NCBI RefSeq assembly: GCF_032854445.1
Contig: NW_027018002.1
Location: 62,001-126,000 of the forward strand
DNA from: Liolophura sinensis
Taxonomy: Eukaryota; Mollusca; Polyplacophora; Chitonida; Chitonidae
Length of the DNA: 64,000 nucleotides
Direction: 5' to 3'
The notes under the pieces are model-generated. The model ran no database searches and had not been told where the DNA came from. It saw only the letters and a list, made by a program, of their open reading frames with translations. Both the position numbers and the translations under genes were made by a program. This document shows, piece after piece, positions 1 to 10,409 of the stretch; the first letter of the stretch is position 1; each line of letters opens with the position of its first letter.

Positions 1-87
1 CGGCTCTTACTCCATGGAAACCAGGGAAATTTGCAATTTTTCAACAGCTGCCGATGCCTGGCTCAATTCCACATCTTTTGGTACCTT

Positions 88-110
88 ACTGAAGTGGGTC
101 AGTGTTCAGT
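88..110 (+). other. Type-diagnostic variable block (alpha form; three forms across the array)
   Basis: Here M1 reads actgaagtgggtcagtg followed by ttcag. The same position reads attcatgtgggtctgttg then tcag in beta monomers (for example M2-M4) and ataaatgtgggtcagtg then ttaag in gamma monomers (for example M17, M38, M44). The flanks on both sides are nearly invariant, so these are linked substitutions and not an indel. Minor variants exist: agtcatg in M12 and M23, actaaag in M77, M92, M94 and M112. The block makes monomer order easy to read and underlies the HOR calls. Confidence 0.85.
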
Positions 111-243
111 TGTACTTTTTACAGCAGACTGTATCAAGTACCTTGTGTTTTTTATGTACAAATGGTGTGGTTTTTCTACACGTAGATAAAGACATTGAGA
201 TTGTCTTGGACTTAGAAGTAAGGCAATTGCTGGGTGAGTTAAA

Positions 244-279
244 TGGGCTTAGCCCAAAGATTTGTCGTCTTCTGGGCTA
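244..279 (+). other. Overlapping inverted repeats (potential alternative hairpins)
   Basis: TGGGCT at 244-249 and AGCCCA at 251-256 form a 13-bp palindrome around one base. The same arm, as TAGCCCA at 250-256, is also the reverse complement of TGGGCTA at 273-279. One arm can therefore pair with either neighbour. Other monomers carry cttggccc (still able to pair) or cttcgctc (both pairings broken), so the structure is not uniformly kept. Any role in transcript or strand folding is inference. Confidence 0.5.
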
Positions 280-369
280 CCGAAGGGCACATAACTTATA
301 GTCAAAAGTTGAATATAGTAATGACCAGTCGCGATTGTACAGAGTACAGTGTAGCCGATTTCAATTAAC

Positions 370-403
370 AAAAAGACCAGGTAAAAATGCAAAAGTGGAA
401 AAA
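370..403 (+). other. A-tract cluster (possible bent DNA)
   Basis: Four A-runs of 4-5 bases lie at 370-374, 383-387, 391-394 and 399-403. Centre spacings are about 13, 7.5 and 8.5 bp, roughly but not exactly helical. The cluster is present in essentially every monomer with small changes (aaaaatgc or aaaaatac, aaaactg or aaaaatg). Phased A-tracts are known to curve DNA and occur in many satellites; curvature here is inferred only. Two mapped duplication junctions, in M52 and M92, fall in or just beside the equivalent zone. Confidence 0.45.
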
Positions 404-508
404 CTGTTCCAGTGCTGCTGGTAAGAGGCTAATCCGACGTATTTTTTGACGACAAATCGAATGGTGCAAACCGTGTTGCTCTCCGACCAATACTTTTGGC
501 TGTAGTGA

Positions 509-541
509 CAATTGAATGATCATTGATGTCATAATCACGTG
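509..541. other. Palindrome-rich segment: CAATTG, AATGATCATT, CACGTG
   Basis: Within 33 bp lie CAATTG (509-514), the perfect 10-bp palindrome AATGATCATT (515-524), TGATGTCA (524-531; one mismatch from the CRE consensus TGACGTCA) and the E-box-like CACGTG (536-541). The segment is strongly conserved. Common changes are a single G-to-C making aattcaatg, CACGTG to CACGTA in M79, M96 and M114, and CATGTG in M49. M19 lacks the whole segment. Binding by any protein is untested, and short palindromes also arise by chance. Confidence 0.5.
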
Positions 542-1098
542 CCCAGCAACGGCTCTTACTCCATGGAAACCAGGGATATTTGCAATTTTTTAACAGCTGC
601 CGATGCCTGGCTCAATTCCGCATCTTTTGGCACCTTATTCATGTGGGTCTGTTGTCAGTTGTACTTTTTACAGCAGACTGTATCAAGTACCTTGTGATTT
701 TTATGTACAAAAGGTGTGGTTTTTCTACACGTAAATAAAGACATTGAGATTGTCTTGCACTTAGAAGTAAGACAATTGCTGGGTGAGTTAAATGGGCTTA
801 GCCCAAAGATTTGTCGTCTTCTGGGCTACCGAAGGGCACATAACTTATAGTCAAAAGTTGAATATAGTAATGACCAGTCGCGATGGTACATAGTACAGTG
901 TAGCCGATTTCAATTAACAAAAAGACCAGGCAAAAATACAAAATTGAAAAAATTGTTCCAGTGCTGCTGGTAAGAGGCTAATCCGACGTATTTTTTGACG
1001 ACAAATCGAATGGTACAAACCGCGTTGCTCTCCGACTAATACTTTTGGCTGTAGTGACAATTGAATGATCATTGATGTCATAATCACGTGCCCAGCAA

Positions 1099-3282
1099 CG
1101 GCTCTTACTCCATGGAAACCAGGGATATTTGCAATTTTTTAACAGCTGCCGATGCCTGGCTCAATTCCGCATCTTTTGGCACCTTATTCATGTGGGTCTG
1201 TTGTCAGTTGTACTTTTTACAGCAGACTGTATCAAGTACCTTGTGATTTTTATGTACAAAAGGTGTGGTTTTTCTACACGTAAATAAAGACATTGAGATT
1301 GTCTTGCACTTAGAAGTAACACAATTGCTGGGTGAGTTAAATGGGCTTAGCCCAAAGATTTGTCGTCTTCTGGGCTACCGAAGGGCACATAACTTATAGT
1401 CAAAAGTTGAATATAGTAATGACCAGTCGCGATTGTACAGAGTACAGTGTAGCCGATTTCAATTAACAAAAAGACCAGGTAAAAATGCAAAAGTGGAAAA
1501 ACTGTTCCAGTTCTACTGGTAAGAGGCTAATCCGACGTATTTTGTGACGAGAAATCGAATGGTGCAAACCGCGTTGCTCTCCGACCAATACTTTTGGCTG
1601 TAGCGACAATTGAATGATCATTGATGTCATAATCACGTGCCCAGCAACGGCTCTTACTCCATGGAAACCAGGGATATTTGCAATTTTTTAACAGCTGCCG
1701 ATGCCTGGCCCAATTCCGCATCTTTTGGCACCTTATTCATGTGGGTCTGTTGTCAGTTGTACTTTTTACAGCAGACTGTATCAAGTACCTTGTGATTTTT
1801 ATGTACAAATGGTGTGGTTTTTCTACACGTAGATAAAGACATTGAGATTGTCTTGGACTTAGAAGTAAGACAATTGCTGGGTGAGTTAAATGGGCTTCGC
1901 TCAAAGATTTGACGTCTTCTGGGCTACCGAAGGGCACATAACTTATAGTCAAAAGTTGAATATAGTAATGACCAGTCGCGATTGTACAGAGTACAGTGTA
2001 GCCGATTTCAATTAACAAAAAGACCAGGTAAAAATGCAAAAGTGGAAAAACTGTTCCAGTGCTGCTGGTAAGAAGCTAATCCGACGTATTTTGTGACGAG
2101 AAATCGAATGGTGCAAACCGCGTTGCTCTCCGACCAATACTTTTGGCTGTAGTGACAATTGAATGATCATTGATGTCATAATCACGTGCCCAGCAACGGC
2201 TCTTACTCCATGGAAACCAGGCAACAGCTGCCGATGCCTGGCTCAATTCCACATCTTTTGGTACCTTACTGAAGTGGGGTCAGTGTTCAGTTGTACTTTT
2301 ACAGCAGACTGTATCAAGTACTTTGTGTTTTTTATGTACAAATGGTGTTGTTTTTCTTACACGTAGATAAAGACATTGAGATTGTCTTGGACTTAGAAGT
2401 AAGGCAATTGCTGGGTGAGTTAAATGGACTTCGCTCAAAGATTTGACGTCTTCTGGGCTACCGAAGGGCACATAACTTATAGTCAAAAGTTGAATATAGT
2501 AATGACCAGTCGCGATTGTACAGAGTAGAGTGTAGCCGATTTCAATTAACAAAAAGACCAGGTAAATATGCAAAAGTGGAAAAACTGTTCCAGTGCTGCT
2601 GGTAAGAGGCTAATCCGACGTATTTTGTGACGAAAAATCGAATGGTGCAAACCGCGTGGCTCTCCGACCAATACTTTTGGCTGTAGTGACAATTGAATGA
2701 TCATTGATTGTCATAATCACGTGCCCAGCAACGGCTCTTTACTCCATGGAAACCAGGGAAAATTTGCAATTTTTCAACAGCTGCCGATGCCTGGCCCAAT
2801 TCCGCATCTTTGGCACCTTATAAATGTGGGTCAGTGTTAAGTTGTACTTTTTACAGCAGACTGTATCAAGTACCTTGTGTTTTTATGTACAAATGGTGTG
2901 GTTTTCTACACGTAGATAAAGACATTGAGATTGTCTTGGACTTAGAAGTAAGGCAATTGCTGGGTGAGTTAAATGGGCTTAGCCCAAAGATTTGACGTCT
3001 TCTGGGCTACCGAAGGGCACATTAACATATAGTCAAAAGTTGAATATAGTAAATGACCAGTCGCGATGGTACATAGTACAGTGTAGCCGATTTCAATTAA
3101 CAAAAAGACCAGGCAAAAATACAAAATTGAAAAAATTGTTCCAGTGCTGCTGGTAAGAGGCTAATCCGACGTATTTTTTTGACGACAAATCGAATGGTAC
3201 AAACCGCGTTGCTCTCCGACTAATACTTTTGGCTGTAGTGACAATTGAATGATCATTGATGTCATAATCACGTGCCCAGCAA
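1099..3282 (+). repeat. Four-monomer HOR, copy 1 (M3-M6)
   Basis: The type order is beta, beta, alpha, gamma. Linked variants shared with M7-M10 include the cttcgctc form in the second and third monomers, the aaatatgcaaaag form in the third, and ataaatg with acatatag in the fourth. The offset to the second copy is 2,184-2,211 bp, drifting because of scattered one-base indels and a 16-bp deletion in M5. The 3' end of M6 carries the tail variants of M2 (aaaaatacaaaattg, ttttttgacg), unlike M10, which suggests an exchange upstream of about 3,120. Confidence 0.75.
2197..2731 (+). repeat. Monomer M5 with a 16-bp internal deletion
   Basis: M5 is 535 bp. After ccagg at 2,217-2,221 it jumps directly to caacagctg, missing the 16 bases (gaaatttgcaattttt) that its near-copies M9, M28 and M32 keep. 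It also has extra single bases nearby, such as aagtggggtc. It lies where the left-hand indel-rich stretch begins, so an assembly or consensus error is as likely as a real deletion. Confidence 0.8.
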
Positions 3283-5495
3283 CGGCTCTTACTCCATGGA
3301 AACCAGGGATATTTGCAATTTTTTAACAGCTGCCGATGCCTGGCTCAATTCCGCATCTTTTTGGCACCTTATTCATGTGGGTCTGTTGTCAGTTGTACTT
3401 TTTACAGCAGACTGTATCAAGTACCTTGTGATTTTTATGTACAAAAGGTGTGGTTTTTCTACACGTAAATAAAGACATTGAGATTGTCTTGCACTTAGAA
3501 GTAACACAATTGCTGGGTGAGTTACAATGGGCTTAGCCCAAAGATTTGTCGTCTTCTGGGCTACCGAAAGGGCCACATAACTTATAGTCAAAAGTTGAAT
3601 ATAGTAATGACCAGTCGCGATTGTACAGAGTACAGTGTAGCCGATTTCAATTAACAAAAAGACCAGGTAAAAATGCAAAAGTGGAAAAACTGTTCCAGTT
3701 CTACTGGTAAGAGGCTAATCGACGTATTTTGTGACGAGAAATCGAATGGTGCAAACCGCGTTGCTCTCCGACCAATACTTTTGGCTGTAGCGACAATTGA
3801 ATGATCATTGATGTCATAATCACGTGCCAGCAACGGCTCCTTACTCCATGGAAACCAGGGATATTTGCAATTTTTTAACAGCTGCCGATGCCTGGCCCAA
3901 TTCCGCATCTTTTGGCACCTTATTCATGTGGGTCTGTTGTCAGTTGTACTTTTTACAGCAGACTTGTATCAAGTACCCTTGTGATTTTTATGTACAAATG
4001 GTGTGGTTTTTCTACACGTAGATAAAGACATTGAGATTGTCTTGGACTTAGAAGTAAGACAATTGCTGGGTGAGTTAAATGGGCTTCGCTCAAAGATTTG
4101 ACGTCTTCTGGGCTACCGAAGGGCACATAACTTATAGTCAAAAGTTGAATATAGTAATGACCAGTCGCGATTGTACAGAGTACAGTGTAGCCGATTTCAA
4201 TTAACAAAAAGACCAGGTAAAAATGCAAAAGTGGAAAAACTGTTCCAGTGCTGCTGGGTAAGAAGCTAATCCGACGTATTTTGTGACGAGAAATCGAATG
4301 GTGCAAAACCGCGTTGCTCTCCGACCAATACTTTTGGCTGTAGTGACAATTGAATGATCATTGATGTCATAATCACGTGCCCAGCAACGGCTCTTACTCC
4401 ATGGAAACCAGGGAAATTTGCAATTTTTCAACAGCTGCCGATGCCTGGCTCAATTCCACATCTTTTGGTACCTTACTGAAGTGGGTCAGTGTTCAGTTGT
4501 ACTTTTTACAGCAGACTGTATCAAGTACTTTGTGTTTTTCTTTATGTACAAAATGGTGTTGTTTTTTCTACACGTAGATAAAGACATTGAGATTGTCTTG
4601 GACTTAGAAGTAAGGCAATTGCTGGGTGAGTTAAATGGACTTCGCTCAAAGATTTGACGTCTTCTGGGCTACCGAAGGGCACATAACTTATAGTCAAAAG
4701 TTGAATATAGTAATGACCAGTCGCGATTGTACAGAGTAGAGTGTAGCCGATTTCAATTAACAAAAAGACCAGGTAAATATGCAAAAGTGGAAAAACTGTT
4801 CCAGTGCTGCTGGTAAGAGGCTAATCCGACGTATTTTGTGACGAAAAATCGAATGGTGCAAACCGCGTGGGCTCTCCGACCAATACTTTTGGCTGTAGTG
4901 ACAATTGAATGATCATTGATGTCATAATCACGTGCCCAGCAACGGCTCTTACTCCATGGAAACCAGGGAAATTTGCAATTTTTCAACCAGCTGCCGATGC
5001 CTGGCCCAATTCCGCATCTTTTGGCACCTTATAAATGTGGGTCAGTGTTAAGTTGTACTTTTTACAGCAGACTGTATCAAGTACCTTGTGTTTTTTATGT
5101 ACAAATGGTGTGGTTTTTCTACACGTAGATAAAGACATTGAGATTGTCTTGGACTTAGAAGTAAGGCAATTGCTGGGTGAGTTAAATGGGCCTTAGCCCA
5201 AAGATTTGACGTCTTCTGGGCTACCGAAGGGCACATAACATATAGGTCAAAAGTTGAATATAGTAATGACCAGTCGCGATGGTACATAGTACAGTGTAGC
5301 CGATTTTCAATTAACAAAAAGACCAGGCAAAAATGCAAAATTGGAAAAACTGTTCCAGTGCTGCTGGTAAGAGGCTAATCCGACGTATTTTGTGACGACA
5401 AATCGAATGGTACAAACCGCGTTGCTCTCCGAGTAATACTTTTGGCTGTAGTGACAATTGAATGATCATTGATGTCATAATCACGTGCCCAGCAA
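3283..5495 (+). repeat. Four-monomer HOR, copy 2 (M7-M10), indel-rich
   Basis: This repeats the type order and linked variants of M3-M6. Compared with that copy it has many one-base changes in length: an extra T near 3,175, ctttttggc near 3,358, ttacaatggg near 3,525, ccgaaagggccac near 3,565, a lost C in ctaatcgacg near 3,720, and acttgtatc and tacccttg near 3,965-3,980. Most are insertions, giving monomers of 551-555 bp. The M10 tail (aaaatgcaaaattgg) differs from that of M6. Confidence 0.75.
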
Positions 5496-8257
5496 CGGCT
5501 CTTTACTCCATGGAAACCAGGGATATTTGCATTTTTTAACAGCTGCCGATGCCTGGCCCAATTCCGCATCTTTTGGGCACCTTATTCATGTGGGTCTGTT
5601 GTCAGTTGTACTTTTTACAGCAGACTGTATCAAAGTACCTTGTGATTTTTTATGTACAAATGGTGTGGTTTTTCTACACGTAGATAAAGACATTGAGATT
5701 GTCTTGGACTTAGAAGTAAGACAATTGCTGGGTGAGTTAAATGGGCTTAGCCCAAAGGATTTGACGTCTTCTGGGCTACCGAAGGGCACATAACTTATAG
5801 TCAAAAGTTGAATATAGTAATGACCAGTCGCGATTGTACAGAGTACAGTGTTGCCGATTTCAATTAACAAAAAGACCAGGTAAAAATGCAAAAGTGGAAA
5901 ACTGTTCCAGTGCTGCTGGTAAGAGGCTAATCCGACGTATTTTGTGACGAAAAATCGAATGGTGCAAACCGCGTTGCCTCTCCGACCAATACTTTTGGCT
6001 GTAGTGACAATTGAATGATCATTTGATGTCATAATCACGTGCCCAGCAACGGCTCTTACTCCATGGAAACCCAGGGATATTTGCAATTTTTTAACAGCTG
6101 CCGATGCCTGGCCCCAATTCCGCATCTTTTGGCACCTTAGTCATGTGGGTCTGTTGTCAGTTGTACTTTTTACAGCAGACTGTATCAAGTACCTTGTGAT
6201 TTTTATGTACAAAAGGTGTGGTTTTTCTACACGTAGATAAAGACATTGAGATTGTCTTGGACTTAGAAGTAACACAATTGCTGGGTGAGTTAAATGGGCT
6301 TAGCCCAAAGATTTCAGGTCTTCTGGGCTACCGAAGGGCACATAACTTATAGTCAAAAGTTGAATATAGTAATGACCAGTCGCGATTGTACAGAGTACAG
6401 TGTTGAAGATTTCAATTAACAAAAAGACCAGGTAAAAATGCAAAAGTGGAAAAACTGTTCCAGTGCTGCTGGTAAGAGGCTAATCCGACGTATTTTGTGA
6501 CGAGAAATCGAATGGTGCAAACCGCGTGGCTCTCCGACCAATACTTTTGGCTGTACCGACAATTGAATGATCATTGATGTCATAATCACGTGCCCCAGTA
6601 ACGGCTCTTACTCCATGGAAACCAGGGATATTTGCAATTTTTTAACAGCTGCCGATGCCTGCCCAATCCGCATCTTTTGGCACCTTATAAATGTGGGTCA
6701 GTGTTAAGTTGTACTTTTTACAGCAGACTGTATCAAGTACCTTGTGATTTTTATGTACAAATGGGTGTGGTTTTTCTACACGTAGATAAAGACATTGAGA
6801 TTGTCTTGGACTTAGAAGTAAGACAATTGCTGGGTGAGTTAAATGGGCTTCGCTCAAAGATTTGTCGTCTTCCTGGGCTACCGAAGGGCACATAACTTAT
6901 AGTCAAAAGTTGAATATAGTCATGACCAGTCGCGAATTGTACAGAGTAGACTGTAGCCCGATTTCAATTAACCAAAAAGACCAGGTAAAAATGCAAAAGT
7001 GGAAAAAACTGTTCCAGTTGCTGCTGGTAAGAGGCTAATCCGACGTATTTTGTGACGAGAAATCGAATGGTGCAAACCGCGTTGCTCTCCGACCAATACT
7101 TTTGGCTGTAGTGACAATTGAATGATCATTGATGTCATAATCACGTGCCCAACAACGGCTCTTACTCCATGGAAAACCAGGGAAATTTGCAATTTTTCTA
7201 CAGCTGCCGATGCCTGGCTCAATTCCGCATCTTTTGGCACCTTACTGAAAGTGGGTCAGTGTTTCAGTTGTACTTTTTACAGCAGACTGTATCAAGTACC
7301 TTGTGATTTTTATGTATAAAAGGTGTTGTTTTTCTACACGTAAATAAAGACATTGAGATTGTCTTGCACTTAGAAGTAACACAATTGCTGGGTGAGTTAA
7401 ATGGGCTTAGGCCCAAAGATTTTGTCGTCTTCTGGGCTACCGAAGGGCACATACCTTATAGTCAAAAGTTGAATATAGTAATGACCAGTCGCGATTGTAC
7501 AGAGTACAGTGTAGCCGATTTCAATAAGAAAAAAGACCATGCAAAAATGCAAAAGTGGAAAAAATGTTCCAGTGCTGCTGGTAAGAGGCTAATCCGACGT
7601 ATTTTGTGACTACAAATCGAATGGTACAAACCGCGTTGCTCTCCGACCAACACTTTTGGCTGTAGTGACAATTGAATGATCATTGATGTCATAATCACGT
7701 GCCCAGCAACGGCTCTTACTCCATGGAAACCAGGGATATTTGCAATTTTTAACAGCTGCCAATGCCTGGCCCAATTCCGCATCATTTGGCACCTTATTCA
7801 TGTGGGTCTGTTGTCAGTTGTACTTTTTACAGCAGACTGTATCAAGTACCTTGTGATTTTTATGTACAAAGGTGTGGTTTTTCTACACGTAGATAAAGAC
7901 ATTGAGATTGTCTTGGACTTAGAAGTAACACAATTGCTGGGTGAGTTAAATGGGCTTAGCCCAAAGATTTCAGGTCTTCTGGGCTACCGAAGGGCACATA
8001 ACCTATAGTCAAAAGTTGAATATAGTAATGACCAGTCGCGATTGTACAGAGTACAGTGTAGCCGATTTCAATTAACAAAAAGACCAGGCAAAAATGCAAA
8101 AGTGGAAAAACTGTTCCAGTGCTGCTGGTAAGAGGGCTAATCCGACGTATTTTGTGACGAGAAATCGAATGGTGCAAACCGCGTTGCTCTCCGACCAATA
8201 CTTTTGGCTGTAGCGACAATTGAATGATCATTTATGTCATAATCACGTGCCCAGCAA
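5496..8257 (+). repeat. Mixed monomers M11-M15, mostly indel-rich
   Basis: The type order is beta, beta, gamma, alpha, beta. M11-M14 are 552-554 bp because of scattered one-base insertions; examples are gggcaccttatt near 5,578, catttgatg near 6,022, gtgccccagta near 6,594, aaccaaaaag near 6,970 and gaaagtgggtc near 7,249. M15 is 548 bp and clean. M12 uses the agtcatg form of the beta block, shared with M23. No clear HOR partner was found for the full five-monomer order. Confidence 0.75.
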
Positions 8258-9903
8258 CGGCTCTTACTCCATGGAAACCAGGAAAATTTGCAATTTTTCA
8301 ACAGCTGCCGATGCCTGGCTCAATTCCGCATCTTTTGGCACCTTACTGAAGTGGGTCAGTGTTCAGTTGTACTTTTTACAGCAGACTGTATCAAGTACCT
8401 TGTGTTTTTTATGTACAAATGGTGTGGTTTTTCTACACGTAGATAAAGACATTGAGATTGTCTTGCACTTAGAAGTAAGGCAATTGCTGGGTGAGTTAAA
8501 TGGGCTTGGCAAAAAGATTTGAGGTCATCTGGACTACCGAAGGGCACATAACTTATAGTCAAAAGTTGAATATAGTAATGACCAGTCGCGATTGTACAGA
8601 GTACAGTGTAGCCGATTTCAATTAACAAAAAGACCAGGCAAAAATGCAAAAGTGGAAAAACTGTTCCAGTGCTGCTGGTAAGAGGCTAATCCGACGTATT
8701 TTGTGACGAGAAATCGAATGGTGCAAACGGCGTTGCTCTCCGACCAATACTTTTGGCTGTAGCGACAATTGAATGATCATTGATGTCATAATTACGTGCC
8801 CAGCAACGGCTCTTACTCCATGGAAACCAGGGATATTTGCAATTTTTTAACAGCTGCCGATGCCTGGCCCAATTCCGCATCTTTTGGCACCTTATAAATG
8901 TGGGTCAGTGTTAAGTTGTACTTTTTACAGCAGACTGTATCAAGTACCTTGTGTTTTTTATGTACAAATGGTGTGGTTTTTCTACACGTAGATAAAGACA
9001 TTGAGATTGTCTTGCACTTAGAAGTAAGACAATTGCTGGGTGAGTTAAATGGGCTTCGCTCAAAGATTTGACGTCTTCTGGGCTACCGAAGGGCACATAA
9101 CTTATAGTCAAAAGTTGAATATAGTAATGACCAGTCGCGATTGTACAGAGTACAGTATAGCCGATTTCAATTAACAAAAAGATCAGGTAAAATGCAAAAG
9201 TGGAAAAACTGTTCCAGTGCTGCTGGTAAGAGGCTAATCCGACGTATTTTGTGACGAGAAATCGAATGGTGCAAACCGCGTTGCTCTCCGACCAATACTT
9301 TTGGCTGTAGTGACAATTGAATGATCATTGATGTCATAATCACGTGCCCAGCAACGGCTCTTACTCCATGGAAACCAGGGAAATTTGCAATTTTTCAACA
9401 GCTGCCAATGCCTGGCTCAATTCCACATCTTTTGGTATTTTACTGAAGTGGGTCAGTGTTCAGTTGTACTTTTTACAGCAGACTGTATCAAGTACCTTGT
9501 GTTTTTTATGTACAAATGGTGTGGTTTTTCTACACGTAGATAAAGACATTGAGATTGTCTTGGACTTAGAAGTAACACAATTGCTGGGTGAGTTAAAAGG
9601 GCTTAGCCCAAAGATTTGACGTCTTCTGGGCTACCGAAGGGCACATAACATATAGTCAAAAGTTGAATATAGTAATGACCAGTCGCGATGGTACAGAGTA
9701 CAGTGTAGCCGATTTCAATTAACAAAAAGACCAGGCAAAAATGCAAAATTGGAAAAATTGTACCAGTGCTGCTGGTAAGAGGCTAATCCGACGTATTTTG
9801 TGACGACAAATCGAATGGTACAAACCGCGTTGCTCTCCGACCAATACTTTTGGCTGTAGTGACAATTGAATGATCATTTATGTCATAATCACGTGCCCAG
9901 CAA
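8258..9903 (+). repeat. Clean monomers M16-M18
   Basis: The type order is alpha, gamma, alpha, with lengths 549, 548 and 549 bp. M16 has the private variant cttggcaaaaag with gaggtcatc near 8,505-8,527. M17 has attacgtg in place of atcacgtg near 8,793, so it loses the CACGTG site. M18 has tattttactgaag near 9,436. No indel noise is visible. Confidence 0.8.
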
Positions 9904-10409
9904 CGGCTCTTACTAGATGGAAACCAGGGATATTTGCAATTTTTCAACAGCTGCCGATGCCTGGCCCAATTCCGCATCTTTTGGCACCTTATTCATGTGG
10001 GTCTGTTGTCAGTTGTACTTTTTACAGCAGACTGTATCAAGTACCTTGTGATTTTTATGTACAAAAGGTGTGGTTTTTCTACACGTAGATAAAGACATTG
10101 AGATTGTCTTGGACTTAGAAGTAAGACAATTGCTGGGTGAGTTAAATGGGCTTAGCCCAAAGATTTGACGTCTTCTGGGCTACCGAAGGGCACATAACTT
10201 ATAGTCAAAAGTTGAATATAGTAATGACCAGTCGCGATTGTACAGAGTACAGTGTAGCCGATTTCAATTAACAAAAAGACCAGGCAAAAATGCAAAAGTG
10301 GAAAAAGTGTTCCCGTGCTGCTGGTAAGAGGCTAATCCGACGTATTTTGTGACGACAAATCGAATGGTGCAAACCGTGTTGCTCTCCGACCAATACTTTT
10401 GCCCAGCAA
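9904..10409 (+). repeat. Monomer M19 lacking 43 bp at its 3' end
   Basis: M19 is 506 bp. Its end reads caatacttttg joined directly to cccagcaacgg at about 10,401-10,402, so 43 bp between these points are missing. The lost bases hold CAATTG, AATGATCATT, TGATGTCA and CACGTG. One G at the junction could come from either side, so the breakpoint is ambiguous by a base. Surrounding monomers are clean, so this is more credible as a real deletion than the one in M5. M19 also has actagatgg, destroying CCATGG, near 9,913. Confidence 0.85.

Larger units (their letters stand above)
1..549 (+). repeat. Reference monomer M1 (alpha type)
   Basis: This is the first complete unit in the chosen phase, 549 bp and 226 G+C. 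Landmarks by monomer position: CCATGG near 12, CAGCTG near 46, the type-diagnostic block at 88-110, the small inverted repeat tctacacgtaga near 174, overlapping inverted repeats at 244-279, TCGCGA near 329, an A-tract cluster at 370-403, and a palindrome-rich segment at 509-541. There is no obvious internal subrepeat: positions 1, 184 and 367 (thirds of the unit) look unrelated, so it is not a visible trimer of a shorter satellite. The phase is arbitrary, because the true unit boundary cannot be known from inside the array. Confidence 0.95.

Noticed and set aside
1-549. 5S rRNA, tRNA or snRNA gene repeats
   Set aside because: No tRNA B-box (GGTTCGA), no recognisable 5S internal control region and no snRNA core sequence was seen in the monomer.
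1-549. Monomer as a trimer of a ~183-bp ancestral unit
   Set aside because: The length is three times 183 bp, close to nucleosome spacing, but sequences at positions 1, 184 and 367 share no visible similarity.
2217-2226. The 16-bp deletion in M5 as a functional variant
   Set aside because: It is unique, lies at the edge of an indel-rich stretch and is absent from its near-copies, so a sequence error is at least as likely.
5586-6125. The longest open frame (179 codons, minus strand)
   Set aside because: It lies in the indel-rich stretch and arises because one-base indels join frames that are separate in clean monomers. It is not a longer conserved protein.
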